This document shows, piece by piece, positions 25,597 through 33,979 of a stretch of DNA of 64,000 nucleotides. Source of the stretch: an uncultured Rhizobium sp. (GTDB lineage: Bacteria > Pseudomonadota > Alphaproteobacteria > Rhizobiales > Rhizobiaceae); contig CAMFHE010000004.1 in assembly GCA_945952045.1 (NCBI GenBank), positions 62,001 through 126,000 on the forward strand. Reading direction: 5' to 3'. Within the stretch, counting starts at the first letter, position 1, and every line of letters starts with the position of its first letter. A model generated the notes under the pieces. That model was not told the origin of the DNA, did not search any database, and saw nothing but the letters and a program-made list of their open reading frames with translations. The position numbers and the translations under genes are program-made.

Positions 25597-26834
25597 TCGG
25601 TCTTCTCCCCGTTGACGGCGCTTTCATACCAGGCGACCAGCAGGCGGCGCTCGTCGTTGGAAATCTGGGTGACATTTGCCGGCGGCATGGCGTGGCTGCG
25701 GCCGGCCTGCAGGTAGATCTCGCGGGCGTGGGCGGCGATATCGCCGTCCGTTTCCAGCGTCACGCCCTTGGGCGGAACCACCAGCCCTTCCCAGCCCGGC
25801 TCCTTGGCATGGCACATGGAACAGCGCCCGAGAATGGTGTCGCGCACCTTGGGAAAGGCTTCCGCCGTGACGAAGGGCTGTTGCGCGGCCGAGATCTTCG
25901 CCTCATCTGCTTCTCCGCTCAAAATCTTCGGAACGGTCGAGAGCCACATGATGACGATGAACAGCAGCACGGTCGCCAGCCACGTCCAGGTCGGATTGCC
26001 GGCATTGGCATGGCGGGTGTTGAAGTAATGGCGGATGGTGACGCCCATCAGGAAGACCAGCGAAGCGATGATCCAGTTATACTGCGTGCCGAAGGCCAGC
26101 GGATAATGGTTCGACAGCATCAGGAACAGCACCGGCAGCGTCAGGTAATTGTTGTGCGTCGAGCGCTGCTTGGCGATCTTGCCGTATTTCGGATCGGGCG
26201 TGCGCCCGGCGATGAGGTCGGCGACGACGATGCGCTGGTTCGGCATGATGATGAAGAAGACGTTGGCCGACATGATCGTCGCGGTAAACGCGCCGAGATG
26301 CAGGAAGGCGGCGCGGCCGGTAAACAGCTGCGTATAACCCCAGGCGACGGCGACGAGGATGAAATAGAGCGCCACCATCAGCCGCGTATTGTCGTTGCCG
26401 AAGGCGGACTTGCAGATCAGGTTGTAGGCGATCCAGCCGAAGGCGAGCGAAGCCAGCGAAATCGCGATGGCCACCGGCTTGGTGACGTCGAGCACATGCG
26501 GATCGATCAGGAACAGATCCGCGCCGGCATAATAGACCAGACACAGCATGCCGAAGCCGGAGAGCCAAGTAACGTAGCTTTCCCATTTGAACCAGACGAG
26601 ATGCTCCGGCATGTTGGCCGGCGCCACCAGATATTTCTGGATGTGATAGAAGCCGCCGCCATGCACCTGCCATTCCTCGCCATGGGCGCCGGGCGGCAGG
26701 TCGGGATGCTTTTTGAGGCCGAGATCGAGCGCGACGAAATAGAAGGACGAACCGATCCAGGCGATCGCCGTGATGACGTGCAGCCAGCGGACGGCGAATG
26801 TCAGCCAGTCCCAGGCGATGGCGTATTCATACAT
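25593..26834 (-). CDS. puuD: membrane urate hydroxylase with C-terminal cytochrome c domain
   Basis: A 413-residue inner-membrane protein. About eight hydrophobic helices fill residues 10-320, with many His residues and signature segments WIGSSFYFVALDLGL near residue 26 and STHNNYLTLPVLFLMLSNHYP near residue 225. The C-terminal tail carries a single heme c site, C338-S-M-C-H342, with a possible axial Met in HAMPP near residue 380. PuuD oxidises urate to 5-hydroxyisourate and passes electrons to the respiratory chain, replacing soluble uricase. GGGAGG precedes the start. It is divergent from a LysR gene and overlaps guaD downstream. Confidence 0.92.
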   Translation of the reverse strand: MYEYAIAWDWLTFAVRWLHVITAIAWIGSSFYFVALDLGLKKHPDLPPGAHGEEWQVHGGGFYHIQKYLVAPANMPEHLVWFKWESYVTWLSGFGMLCLVYYAGADLFLIDPHVLDVTKPVAIAISLASLAFGWIAYNLICKSAFGNDNTRLMVALYFILVAVAWGYTQLFTGRAAFLHLGAFTATIMSANVFFIIMPNQRIVVADLIAGRTPDPKYGKIAKQRSTHNNYLTLPVLFLMLSNHYPLAFGTQYNWIIASLVFLMGVTIRHYFNTRHANAGNPTWTWLATVLLFIVIMWLSTVPKILSGEADEAKISAAQQPFVTAEAFPKVRDTILGRCSMCHAKEPGWEGLVVPPKGVTLETDGDIAAHAREIYLQAGRSHAMPPANVTQISNDERRLLVAWYESAVNGEKTE

Positions 26835-26974
26835 AGGGGACCTCCCAGTCTTTATGGGATCCCTCTTGCCATCGCGCGATTGGCTTAGAAATGGCGCGAT
26901 ATCACCAACACTTTCAAAAAAATCTTTAAGATCGCGCCCCCTGTGCTCTCAATGCCAGTGTGGTAAAAGGGGCG

Positions 26975-27928
26975 ATGTCCTATCTCGATAATGTCCGCGT
27001 CTTCGTTCGCGTGGTCGAACTCGGCACGCTTTCGGCAGCGGGACGCGACCAGCGCGTCACCCCCGCCGTCGCCAGCAACCGCATCAAGGAACTGGAGCGC
27101 CATCTCGGCGTGCGCCTGTTCAACCGCACCACGCGAAAACTCTCGCCGACCGAGCACGGAAGGGTGTTCTACGAGGGTGCGGTGAAGATCATCGAGGCGG
27201 TGAACGAGGCCGAAGCGGCCATTGCCGACCTGTCGCGCAACCCGAAGGGATCGCTGAGGATCACCGCGCCGCTCGGCATCGGCAGGCGGCTGATTGCGTC
27301 GGGCATTCCCGAATTCCACGACAAATATCCCGATATCGAGGTGCGCGTGCGCCTCTCGGACCACAATGTCGATATCCTGGCCGAGGGCGTCGACGTCGCC
27401 TTCAAGCTCGGCGTGCTCGAGGATTCGAACCTGCGCATGCGCGGCATCCTCAATTGCGAACGCGTGCTCTGCGCCGCCCCCGACTATCTCGCGCGCCGCG
27501 GCATGCCCGGCAATGCCGACGCGCTGATTTCCGACCGCCACGACTGTCTGCTGCTGCGCTATCCCGGCTCCAAGGAATATTACTGGACGCTGATGACGGC
27601 GGAAGGCCCGCGCAAATTCGAGATCGGCGGCCCCTATGACAGCGACGATGGCGATGTGCTGACCCAATGGGCGCTGGAGGGACGCGGCATCATCAACAAG
27701 CCGCTCTTCGAGGTCAAAGCCCATCTTGACGAGGGCAGGCTGGTGGAGATCCTCAGGGACAACCCGCCCGCCGCCGTCCAGCTCGCCGCCATCTATCCGC
27801 ACAAGCGTTTTCAGGATCCCAAGGTCCGGCTGATGATCGACTTCATGTCCGAACGCTGTCAGCGGCTGATCGGGAAGCTGCTGGAGAGCAAGGTGGTCGC
27901 GGAAGAGACAGAAGCGCAGGCGACTTGA
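26975..27928 (+). CDS. LysR family transcriptional regulator
   Basis: A 317-residue LysR-type regulator. The N-terminal helix-turn-helix (about 1-60) reads SYLDNVRVFVRVVELGTLSAAGRD and VASNRIKELERHLGVRLFNRTTR, of the DsdC/AaeR-like subgroup. The periplasmic-binding-like effector domain covers about 90-290. I prefer ATG 26975, preceded by AGGGG, over the in-frame GTG at 26960. It is divergent from puuD-guaD across 140 bp, so it probably controls urate/guanine breakdown in response to a purine intermediate; that is inference. Its stop codon overlaps the -35 box of the following toxin-antitoxin promoter. Confidence 0.85.
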   Translation: MSYLDNVRVFVRVVELGTLSAAGRDQRVTPAVASNRIKELERHLGVRLFNRTTRKLSPTEHGRVFYEGAVKIIEAVNEAEAAIADLSRNPKGSLRITAPLGIGRRLIASGIPEFHDKYPDIEVRVRLSDHNVDILAEGVDVAFKLGVLEDSNLRMRGILNCERVLCAAPDYLARRGMPGNADALISDRHDCLLLRYPGSKEYYWTLMTAEGPRKFEIGGPYDSDDGDVLTQWALEGRGIINKPLFEVKAHLDEGRLVEILRDNPPAAVQLAAIYPHKRFQDPKVRLMIDFMSERCQRLIGKLLESKVVAEETEAQAT

Positions 27929-27970
27929 AGGGAGATGCGAAATCTAGTATATTTAGAAAAAATGTACTAG
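27925..27970 (+). promoter_or_regulatory. promoter and palindromic operator of the PIN toxin-antitoxin pair
   Basis: TTGAAG (27925-27930) and TATATT (27948-27953) are separated by 17 bp, a good housekeeping-type promoter. CTAGTA at 27944-27949 and TACTAG at 27965-27970 form an inverted repeat with a 15-bp centre that covers the -10 box, the expected place for autorepression by the antitoxin. The stretch is markedly AT-rich. Confidence 0.65.
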
Positions 27971-27974
27971 ATGG

Positions 27975-28238
27975 ATGCTGTCGATGCGTTTCACTTACAT
28001 GACAAGCGCCGCCTTCAACCAGAATCCCAGCAAGGCGAAGAAGCAAGCGGACGAGCAACCTCTCGTCATCACCGAGCACGGCGAGGCGAGTTATGTGCTC
28101 GTGCGCTACGCGGATTTTCAAGACAACTGGCGCAAGCCCAAAAGTCTTTACGAAGCGCTGGAAGACAAGAATTCCAGCTTTGACGAGGATTTCACGCCTG
28201 AACGGGCCGATGTCGGCCACCGGGATGTCGAGTTCTGA
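27975..28238 (+). CDS. Phd/YefM-family antitoxin
   Basis: Up to 87 residues. The core SAAFNQNPSKAKK followed by PLVITEHGEASYVLVRYADF is the DNA-binding fold of Phd/YefM antitoxins. The acidic C-terminus (residues about 60-87, rich in Glu and Asp) is the usual toxin-wrapping tail. Starts at 27975 and 27984 (and 27999) are all in frame and none has a clear ribosome-binding site, so the exact N-terminus is uncertain. Its TGA shares one base with the toxin ATG. It should neutralise the toxin and repress the operon at the upstream palindrome. Confidence 0.8.
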   Translation: MLSMRFTYMTSAAFNQNPSKAKKQADEQPLVITEHGEASYVLVRYADFQDNWRKPKSLYEALEDKNSSFDEDFTPERADVGHRDVEF

Positions 28239-28666
28239 TGGCCTATCTCCTGGATACGAATGTCGTATCGGCGTCTCGCCGTCCGGATCGCCAGACAGAG
28301 GAATTCCGCGCTTTCATGCGGGAATTCGATGTCGACAATGCTTTCCTTTCGGCAATTACAGTGATGGAAATCGAATTCGGCATCGAGCGGGAGCGCAGCC
28401 GCAACCAAGCCTTTGCCGAGGATCTCTCACGCTGGTTCACAACCGTGGTGCTGCCTGCTTTCAAGGGGAGAATCCTGCCCTTCGACGAGCAGGCGGCAAT
28501 CCTGACCGGTCGCCTGCCAACGGCGGACAAGCGCCCCACCGCCGATGCGATGATCGCAGCGACGGCACGTCATCACGGCCTTGTCCTCATTACCCGCAAT
28601 CTTGCGGATTTTAAGCCATTCGGCGTCGTATGCATGAACCCATGGGATGGGTCGCCGGCAAATTGA
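28238..28666 (+). CDS. PIN-domain ribonuclease toxin (VapC/FitB-like)
   Basis: A 142-residue PIN-domain protein. Acidic active-site residues are visible: Asp6 in LLDTN, Glu44/Glu46 in VMEIEFG, Asp103 in PTADAMIAATA and a final Asp in TRNLADFKPF. Family members cleave tRNA or other RNA when freed from antitoxin. It starts in a one-base overlap with the antitoxin stop (TGATG). It lies only 6 bp from the convergent xdhC gene. The pair is a compact insert between the LysR gene and the xdh operon, with somewhat lower GC than its neighbours, consistent with acquisition. Confidence 0.85.
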   Translation: MAYLLDTNVVSASRRPDRQTEEFRAFMREFDVDNAFLSAITVMEIEFGIERERSRNQAFAEDLSRWFTTVVLPAFKGRILPFDEQAAILTGRLPTADKRPTADAMIAATARHHGLVLITRNLADFKPFGVVCMNPWDGSPAN

Positions 28667-28672
28667 ACGTGT

Positions 28673-29518
28673 TCACCCCCTGCCCCTCACCATCTCCTGC
28701 GGCTGCATCCGCCACATCAATGCGGCCGTCATGATTTCCGCAGCCGCCAGTGTTGCGATCACCGGCGGTCGCTTGTCCTTCAGCGCAGTGGCGCCGATGG
28801 GGCAGACGAGGCGGTCGAAGAGGTCGGCGCGGCCAATTTCGCGGCTCAGCCAGTTGCGGAAGGTGGCGCGCTTGGTCTTCGATCCGATCATGCCGACATA
28901 GGCCGCGTCGCTACGCTTCAGCGCTTCGGCCGCGATCAGGAAATCCAGCGCGTGATCATGGGTGAGGATGACGAAGCTGCTGCCTTTGGGCGCGGCGCGC
29001 ACCACGGCTTCCGGCATGGCGGTCAGGCAGGTTTCGATGCGCGGCACGGCGCAGGCGGTCAGTTCCTCCTCGCGCGTATCCACCAGCACGACCCGCAGCG
29101 GCGCCAGCGACAGCGCCATGGTGAGCGCATCGCCGACATGGCCGGCGCCGAAGACATAGACATGCGGCCGCTCGGCCATTTCCCGGTCGCTGCGGGCGAT
29201 GAGATCGTCCGAAAGGACGGGATTGACCGCCGTGAAGGCGAGGCCCACACGCCCGCCGCAGCATTGGCCGATTTCCGGCCCCAGCGGCACGTTCATCGGC
29301 TCGGCCGACAGGCCGGAGCGGATGGCGCGCCTGGCCTGATCGATCGCCATATATTCGAGCTGGCCGCCGCCGATGGTCGCGAAGATCGCCCGTTCCGACA
29401 CCAGCATCCAGGCATCGGTATCGCGCGGCGTCGATCCCGCCGCGCCCGTCACCTCGACCAGGACCGAGGCCGGCTCGCGGCGCAGGAAATCCCGGATGTC
29501 TTCACGAACCGCGCTCAT
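28673..29518 (-). CDS. xdhC: xanthine dehydrogenase accessory protein XdhC
   Basis: A 281-residue XdhC/CoxI-family protein. The N-terminal domain has VTGAAGSTPRDTDAWMLV near residue 25 and the cysteine motif GPEIGQCCGGRVGLAF near residue 85, which binds sulfurated molybdenum cofactor. A Rossmann-like domain follows (VYVFGAGHVGDALTMALS near 121, AYVGMIGSKTKRATF near 220). It inserts the sulfurated cofactor into XdhB and does not form part of the mature enzyme. It is the last gene of hiuH-xdhA-xdhB-xdhC, starting 6 bp after xdhB. Confidence 0.9.
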   Translation of the reverse strand: MSAVREDIRDFLRREPASVLVEVTGAAGSTPRDTDAWMLVSERAIFATIGGGQLEYMAIDQARRAIRSGLSAEPMNVPLGPEIGQCCGGRVGLAFTAVNPVLSDDLIARSDREMAERPHVYVFGAGHVGDALTMALSLAPLRVVLVDTREEELTACAVPRIETCLTAMPEAVVRAAPKGSSFVILTHDHALDFLIAAEALKRSDAAYVGMIGSKTKRATFRNWLSREIGRADLFDRLVCPIGATALKDKRPPVIATLAAAEIMTAALMWRMQPQEMVRGRG

Positions 29519-29524
29519 GGCAGC

Positions 29525-31891
29525 CTATCCTTTCCTGTCCTTCTTCAACCGTTCGATGGCCATCAGCACCCGCTCCGGCGTCGCCGGCGCGTCGAGGCGC
29601 GGACAGACCGTGTGATCGGCCACACTCGCCACCGCATCCGAGAGCGCATGCAGCACGGCAAGCCCGAGCGGCAGCGGCGGCTCGCCCACCGCCTTGGAAC
29701 GGTGGATCGTCGGCTCATAGGCCTCCGACCAATCGGTCAATGCCACATTGAAGATTTTCGGGCGGTCCGAGGCAAGCGGTATCTTGTAGGTGGAGGGCGC
29801 ATGGGTGCGTAAGCGCCCCTTGCCGTCCCACCACAATTCCTCGGTCGTCAGCCAGCCCATGCCCTGGATGAAGCCGCCCTCGATCTGGCCGATATCGATG
29901 ATCCTGTTCAGGGAACGGCCGGTATCGTGGAGAATGTCGGTGCGCTCGACCACATATTCGCCGGTCAGAGTATCGACCGACACTTCCGAGCAGGCCGCGC
30001 CGTAGGCATAATAATAGAAGGCATGGCCGCGCCCCTTCGAGCGGTCCCAATGGATTTTCGGGGTCTTGTAGAAACCGGCGGCCGAAAGCTGGACGCGGGC
30101 GATATAGGCCTTCTTCACCAGATCGTTGAACGGGATCTCCGTTTCGCCGATGCGCACCCGGTTCGGCAGGAAGAGCACGGCTTCGCGCGGCACTTGATAC
30201 GTCTCGGCGGCAAAGGCGATCAGCCGCTTCTTGATCTGGCGGGCGGCATCCTGCGCGGCCATGCCGTTGAGATCGGCGCCGGAGGAGGCGGCGGTCGGGG
30301 AGGTGTTCGGCACCTTGGCCGTCGTCGTCGCGGTGATCTTGACCCGCTCCAGATCGATCTGGAATTCCTCCGCCACCACCTGCGCCACCTTCAGGTGCAG
30401 GCCCTGGCCCATTTCCGTGCCGCCATGGTTCATGTGGACGGAACCGTCGGTATAGACATGAACCAGCGCGCCGGCCTGGTTGGATTCGGTCTTGGTGAAG
30501 GAAATGCCGAATTTCACCGGCGTCAGCGCCAGCCCGCGCTTGACCACCCGGCTTTTGGCGTTGAATTCGGCAATCGCCTTGCGGCGGCCGGCATAATCGG
30601 CGCTGGTCTCCAGCTCGGCGACGATGCGCTGGATGATGCAGTCCTCGACCTTCTGGTGATAGGGCGTGACGTTGCGGGTGCCCTCGACGCCGATGGCGTC
30701 ATAAAAATTCAGCTTGCGGATATCGAGCGGATCCTTGCCGACCGCGAACGCCACTTCGTCGATAACGCGCTCGGCCCCGACCATCCCCTGCGGCCCGCCG
30801 AAACCGCGAAAGGCGGTGTTGGAAACCGTGTTGGTATAGAGCGGCGCGGATTTCGCATGCACATGCGGGAAGAAATAGGCGTTGTCGCAGTGAAACAGCG
30901 CACGGTCGCCGACCGGGCCGGAGAGATCGGCGGAAAAGCCGGCGCGAAGCGCAAAGGTGTAATCGACGGCTAGAATGCGGCCCTCGTCGTCGAAGCCGAC
31001 ATCGTAATCGATGGCGAAGTCGTGCCGCTTGCCGGTCGCCACCATGTCTTCGTCGCGGTCGAGCCGGACTTTCACGGCGCGGTTCAGCCGCTTGGCGGCG
31101 ATGGCGGCGAGTGCTGCGCACTGGTTCGCCTGTGTTTCCTTGCCGCCGAAACCGCCGCCCATGCGGCGCACTTCCACGGTGACCGCATGGCTGGGGACGC
31201 CAAGCGCATGGGCGATCATGTGCTGCGTTTCGCTCGGCCCCTGCGTCGAGCAATGGACCAGCACCTCGTCATCCTCGCCGGGCACGGCGAGCGACACCTG
31301 GCCTTCGAGATAGAAATGATCCTGCCCGCCAAGCCGCATGCGGCCGGTCACCCGGCGCGGCGCGGTTTCGAGTGCGCCCGCCGCATCGCCGCGCTTCAGC
31401 GTCAGCGGCGTGAACACCTGCCGATGCGTCGCCACATCCAGATCCCAGATGTCGATATCGGCCGGCAGCTCTTCATACTCGATCTTCGCCAGTCGCGCGG
31501 CACGGCGGGCCTGCTCGCGGGTTTCGGCAATCACGCAAAAAATCGGCTGGCCGTGGAATTGCACCTTGCCTTCGGCGAGCACCGGATCGTCGTTCATGCC
31601 GGATGGCGAGATATCGTTGACGCCGGGGATATCCGCGCAGGTCAGCACGTCGACGACACCCGGCGCGGCGCGCACGGCATCGAGATCGACGGATTTCAAA
31701 ATGCCATGGGCGACGGTGGAAAGGCCGAGGCCGGCATGCAGCGTGCCGGTCGGTTCGGTGATGTCGTCGATATAGACGGCGGTGCCGGCCACATGCTTGT
31801 GCGCGGAATCATGACGGGGGCTCGCATGCACGCCGCCGGTGATGGTTTCGGACTTGAGATCGCCCGTGAAATGCGAAGTATGCTTGTTCAT
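29525..31891 (-). CDS. xdhB: xanthine dehydrogenase, molybdopterin-binding large subunit
   Basis: A 788-residue molybdenum hydroxylase subunit. The ASPRHDSAHKHVAGTAVYIDDI start, CSTQGPSETQHMIAHALG near 215, the cofactor loop RRMGGGFGGKETQA near 240, FRGFGGPQGM near 350 and the C-terminal GVGEPPL-like region KAVGEPPLPLGLAVLHAL near 740 with the catalytic Glu are all in place. It oxidises hypoxanthine and xanthine to urate at the Mo centre. It begins 3 bp after xdhA ends. Its product feeds the urate hydroxylase PuuD. Confidence 0.93.
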   Translation of the reverse strand: MNKHTSHFTGDLKSETITGGVHASPRHDSAHKHVAGTAVYIDDITEPTGTLHAGLGLSTVAHGILKSVDLDAVRAAPGVVDVLTCADIPGVNDISPSGMNDDPVLAEGKVQFHGQPIFCVIAETREQARRAARLAKIEYEELPADIDIWDLDVATHRQVFTPLTLKRGDAAGALETAPRRVTGRMRLGGQDHFYLEGQVSLAVPGEDDEVLVHCSTQGPSETQHMIAHALGVPSHAVTVEVRRMGGGFGGKETQANQCAALAAIAAKRLNRAVKVRLDRDEDMVATGKRHDFAIDYDVGFDDEGRILAVDYTFALRAGFSADLSGPVGDRALFHCDNAYFFPHVHAKSAPLYTNTVSNTAFRGFGGPQGMVGAERVIDEVAFAVGKDPLDIRKLNFYDAIGVEGTRNVTPYHQKVEDCIIQRIVAELETSADYAGRRKAIAEFNAKSRVVKRGLALTPVKFGISFTKTESNQAGALVHVYTDGSVHMNHGGTEMGQGLHLKVAQVVAEEFQIDLERVKITATTTAKVPNTSPTAASSGADLNGMAAQDAARQIKKRLIAFAAETYQVPREAVLFLPNRVRIGETEIPFNDLVKKAYIARVQLSAAGFYKTPKIHWDRSKGRGHAFYYYAYGAACSEVSVDTLTGEYVVERTDILHDTGRSLNRIIDIGQIEGGFIQGMGWLTTEELWWDGKGRLRTHAPSTYKIPLASDRPKIFNVALTDWSEAYEPTIHRSKAVGEPPLPLGLAVLHALSDAVASVADHTVCPRLDAPATPERVLMAIERLKKDRKG

Positions 31892-31894
31892 GGC

Positions 31895-33379
31895 TCACGC
31901 AGCCTCATATCTGGACACCTGCGCCGGTGCCGCATTCGACGTCGTTTCCAGGTAGAAACGCAGGAGAAGGTTTTTCGCCACCAGCGCCCGATATTCCGAT
32001 GTGGCGCGCATGTCGGTCAGCGGCGAGAAATCTTGCGGATATTTTTCCATTGCCGCTTCCACTGTGGCCTCCGTCCAGGGCTGGCCGAGAAGCGCGGCCT
32101 CGACGACGGAAGCCCGCTTCGGCGTCGCCGCCATGCCGCCATAGGCGATGCAGATGGAAGCCACCGTGCCGTCTTCGGCCAGCGTCATGCGGAAAGCGCC
32201 GAGCGTCGCGGTAATGTCCTCGTCGCGGCGCTTGGTCACCTTGTAGACGGCGAAGTGTTCGTGGCTTTCCGGGATCGGGATATGCACGGCCTCGACGAAT
32301 TCGCCGGGCTGGCGATCCTGCTTGCCATAGGCGATGAAGAAATCCTGCAGGGGAATGGTGCGCCGTTCCTGACCCTTGCGCAAGGTCAGCCTCGCGCCCA
32401 GCGCAATCAGCGCCGGCGGCGTATCGCCGATCGGCGAACCATTGGCGATGTTGCCGCCGATGGTGCCCATATTGCGCACCTGCTGGCCGCCGATGCGGGC
32501 GATAAAGGGACCGAGCGCTGGAATATGCCGCCCCAGCGTCTCGATGGCTTCGGAATAGGTGACGCCGGCGCCCATGGAAATGACGCCGTCCTCGACCGCG
32601 ATGGATTTCAGTTCGTCCAGCCCGGCGATGAACACGACGGGCGCGATATCGCGCATATGCTTGGTGACCCACAGCCCGACATCGGTGGAGCCGGCGACCA
32701 CGGTCGCGGTCGGCGAGGCCTCGAGCACGGTGGCAAAATCGTCAAGCCCGGCCGGCACGACGAAGCGATGCTTGCTCGCGCCGATCTCGACGCGCACACC
32801 ATCCTTCAGGCCGTTGAGACGGGCGATCATCGTCTCGCGCTCGGAAAGCAGCGGATCCTTTTCCGTGCCGCCATAGCTGGAAATGGCCCGCGCGGCGCGC
32901 AGGATCGGCTCATAGCCGGTGCAGCGACAGAGATTGCCTTGCAACGCCGTCTCGATCTGGCGGTCATCGGGGTTCGGCGTCTGCATCCACAGGCCATAGA
33001 GCGACATGACGAAGCCCGGCGTGCAGAAGCCGCATTGCGAACCGTGAAAATCCACCATCGCCTGCTGCACGGGATGCAGATGCCCGTCCTTGGCCGCCAA
33101 ATGCTCGACCGTCACCACATGACAGCCATCCAGCGAGCCGAGGAAGCGGATGCAGGCATTGACGCTTTCATAGACGAGGCCGCCCTCCGGCGTCAGCCGT
33201 CCGACAAGCACGGTGCAGGCGCCGCAATCGCCCTCGGCGCAGCCTTCCTTGGTGCCTTTGAGCGCGCGGGTCAGGCGCAGCCAGTCGAGCAGCGTCTGGT
33301 CGGGCGCGACATCGTCGAGCCTGACATCGCGGCCGTTGAGGATGAAACGAAGATGCGAGCGGATGGCGGCGTCTGCCAT
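31895..33379 (-). CDS. xdhA: xanthine dehydrogenase, Fe-S/FAD small subunit
   Basis: A 494-residue subunit. The N-terminal 2Fe-2S domain has GCAEGDCGACTVLVG near residue 45 and the second 2Fe-2S domain has CGFCTPGFVMSLYGL near 115 and CRCTGYEPI near 150. The central FAD-binding domain (about 190-370, with GSTDVGLWV and GGNIANGSPIGDTPPALIALGA) and the CO-dehydrogenase flavoprotein C-terminal domain follow. It passes electrons from the Mo subunit to NAD. It starts 3 bp after hiuH, is preceded by an AGCTAAG-type weak site, and is probably translationally coupled. Confidence 0.93.
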   Translation of the reverse strand: MADAAIRSHLRFILNGRDVRLDDVAPDQTLLDWLRLTRALKGTKEGCAEGDCGACTVLVGRLTPEGGLVYESVNACIRFLGSLDGCHVVTVEHLAAKDGHLHPVQQAMVDFHGSQCGFCTPGFVMSLYGLWMQTPNPDDRQIETALQGNLCRCTGYEPILRAARAISSYGGTEKDPLLSERETMIARLNGLKDGVRVEIGASKHRFVVPAGLDDFATVLEASPTATVVAGSTDVGLWVTKHMRDIAPVVFIAGLDELKSIAVEDGVISMGAGVTYSEAIETLGRHIPALGPFIARIGGQQVRNMGTIGGNIANGSPIGDTPPALIALGARLTLRKGQERRTIPLQDFFIAYGKQDRQPGEFVEAVHIPIPESHEHFAVYKVTKRRDEDITATLGAFRMTLAEDGTVASICIAYGGMAATPKRASVVEAALLGQPWTEATVEAAMEKYPQDFSPLTDMRATSEYRALVAKNLLLRFYLETTSNAAPAQVSRYEAA

Positions 33380-33382
33380 GAC

Positions 33383-33748
33383 TTAGCTCCCGCGATAGGT
33401 GGAATAGCTGAAGGGCGAAACGAGAAGCGGCACATGGTAATGCGCGCCCTCGTCGGCAAGGCCGAAGCGGATGGGAATGACATCGAGGAACATCGGCCCT
33501 TCGCCGGTGCGCCCGAGATAATCGCCGGCATGGAAGCGCAGTTCGTAGGTGCCGGGTTTCATCGCCTCGCCCGCGAGCAGCGGCAAATCGCAGCGGCCGT
33601 CGTCGTTGGTCGCGACCGATTTGACGAGATGATGCACCTCGCCCTCGACGCGGTAGAGATCGATGCGCAGGCCCTCGGCCGGCTTGCCCAGCGCCGTGTC
33701 CAGCACATGCGTCGTCAGACGGCCGCCCGATTGCGCGTGAGATTGCAT
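33383..33748 (-). CDS. hiuH: 5-hydroxyisourate hydrolase (transthyretin-like)
   Basis: A 121-residue transthyretin-related protein of normal length. It has the N-terminal [17 protein letters not shown] (catalytic His near residue 14), a central R-containing strand, [19 protein letters not shown] at the end and the diagnostic C-terminal Tyr-Arg-Gly-Ser. It hydrolyses 5-hydroxyisourate, the product of PuuD, to OHCU. It is the first gene of the minus-strand xdh operon, and the 231 bp in front of it hold the divergent promoter shared with the puuE-uraD gene. Confidence 0.93.
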   Translation of the reverse strand: MQSHAQSGGRLTTHVLDTALGKPAEGLRIDLYRVEGEVHHLVKSVATNDDGRCDLPLLAGEAMKPGTYELRFHAGDYLGRTGEGPMFLDVIPIRFGLADEGAHYHVPLLVSPFSYSTYRGS

Positions 33749-33979
33749 GCCTTGTTCCTCCCGAACGACGGAATGTCGTGTTTTCGCGCAGGGTCGGCGG
33801 CAAATGTATCATGCTGCCTTGCCGGAATCTGCGCATTCTCCTGCCCCCACTATCGGTCATGGTCTTTCCGCTGAAAAGCAGCGGGGATCCTTCGAGACTT
33901 TCAAATTTTCCAAGGGGAATGGCGCGCGCGATTCTTGAGGTAGAAATCCGCCATCGATCAGGACTGGAGGAGCATTCCC

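Noticed and set aside
26960..26974. GTG start of the LysR gene
   Set aside because: It would place the AGGGG site inside the gene and add five unconserved residues. The ATG at 26975 fits the family N-terminus.
31022..33874. A 950-residue plus-strand frame
   Set aside because: It is the antisense shadow of xdhB, xdhA and hiuH, all with clear cofactor motifs. Its own sequence is Arg/His/Gly-rich and of low order.
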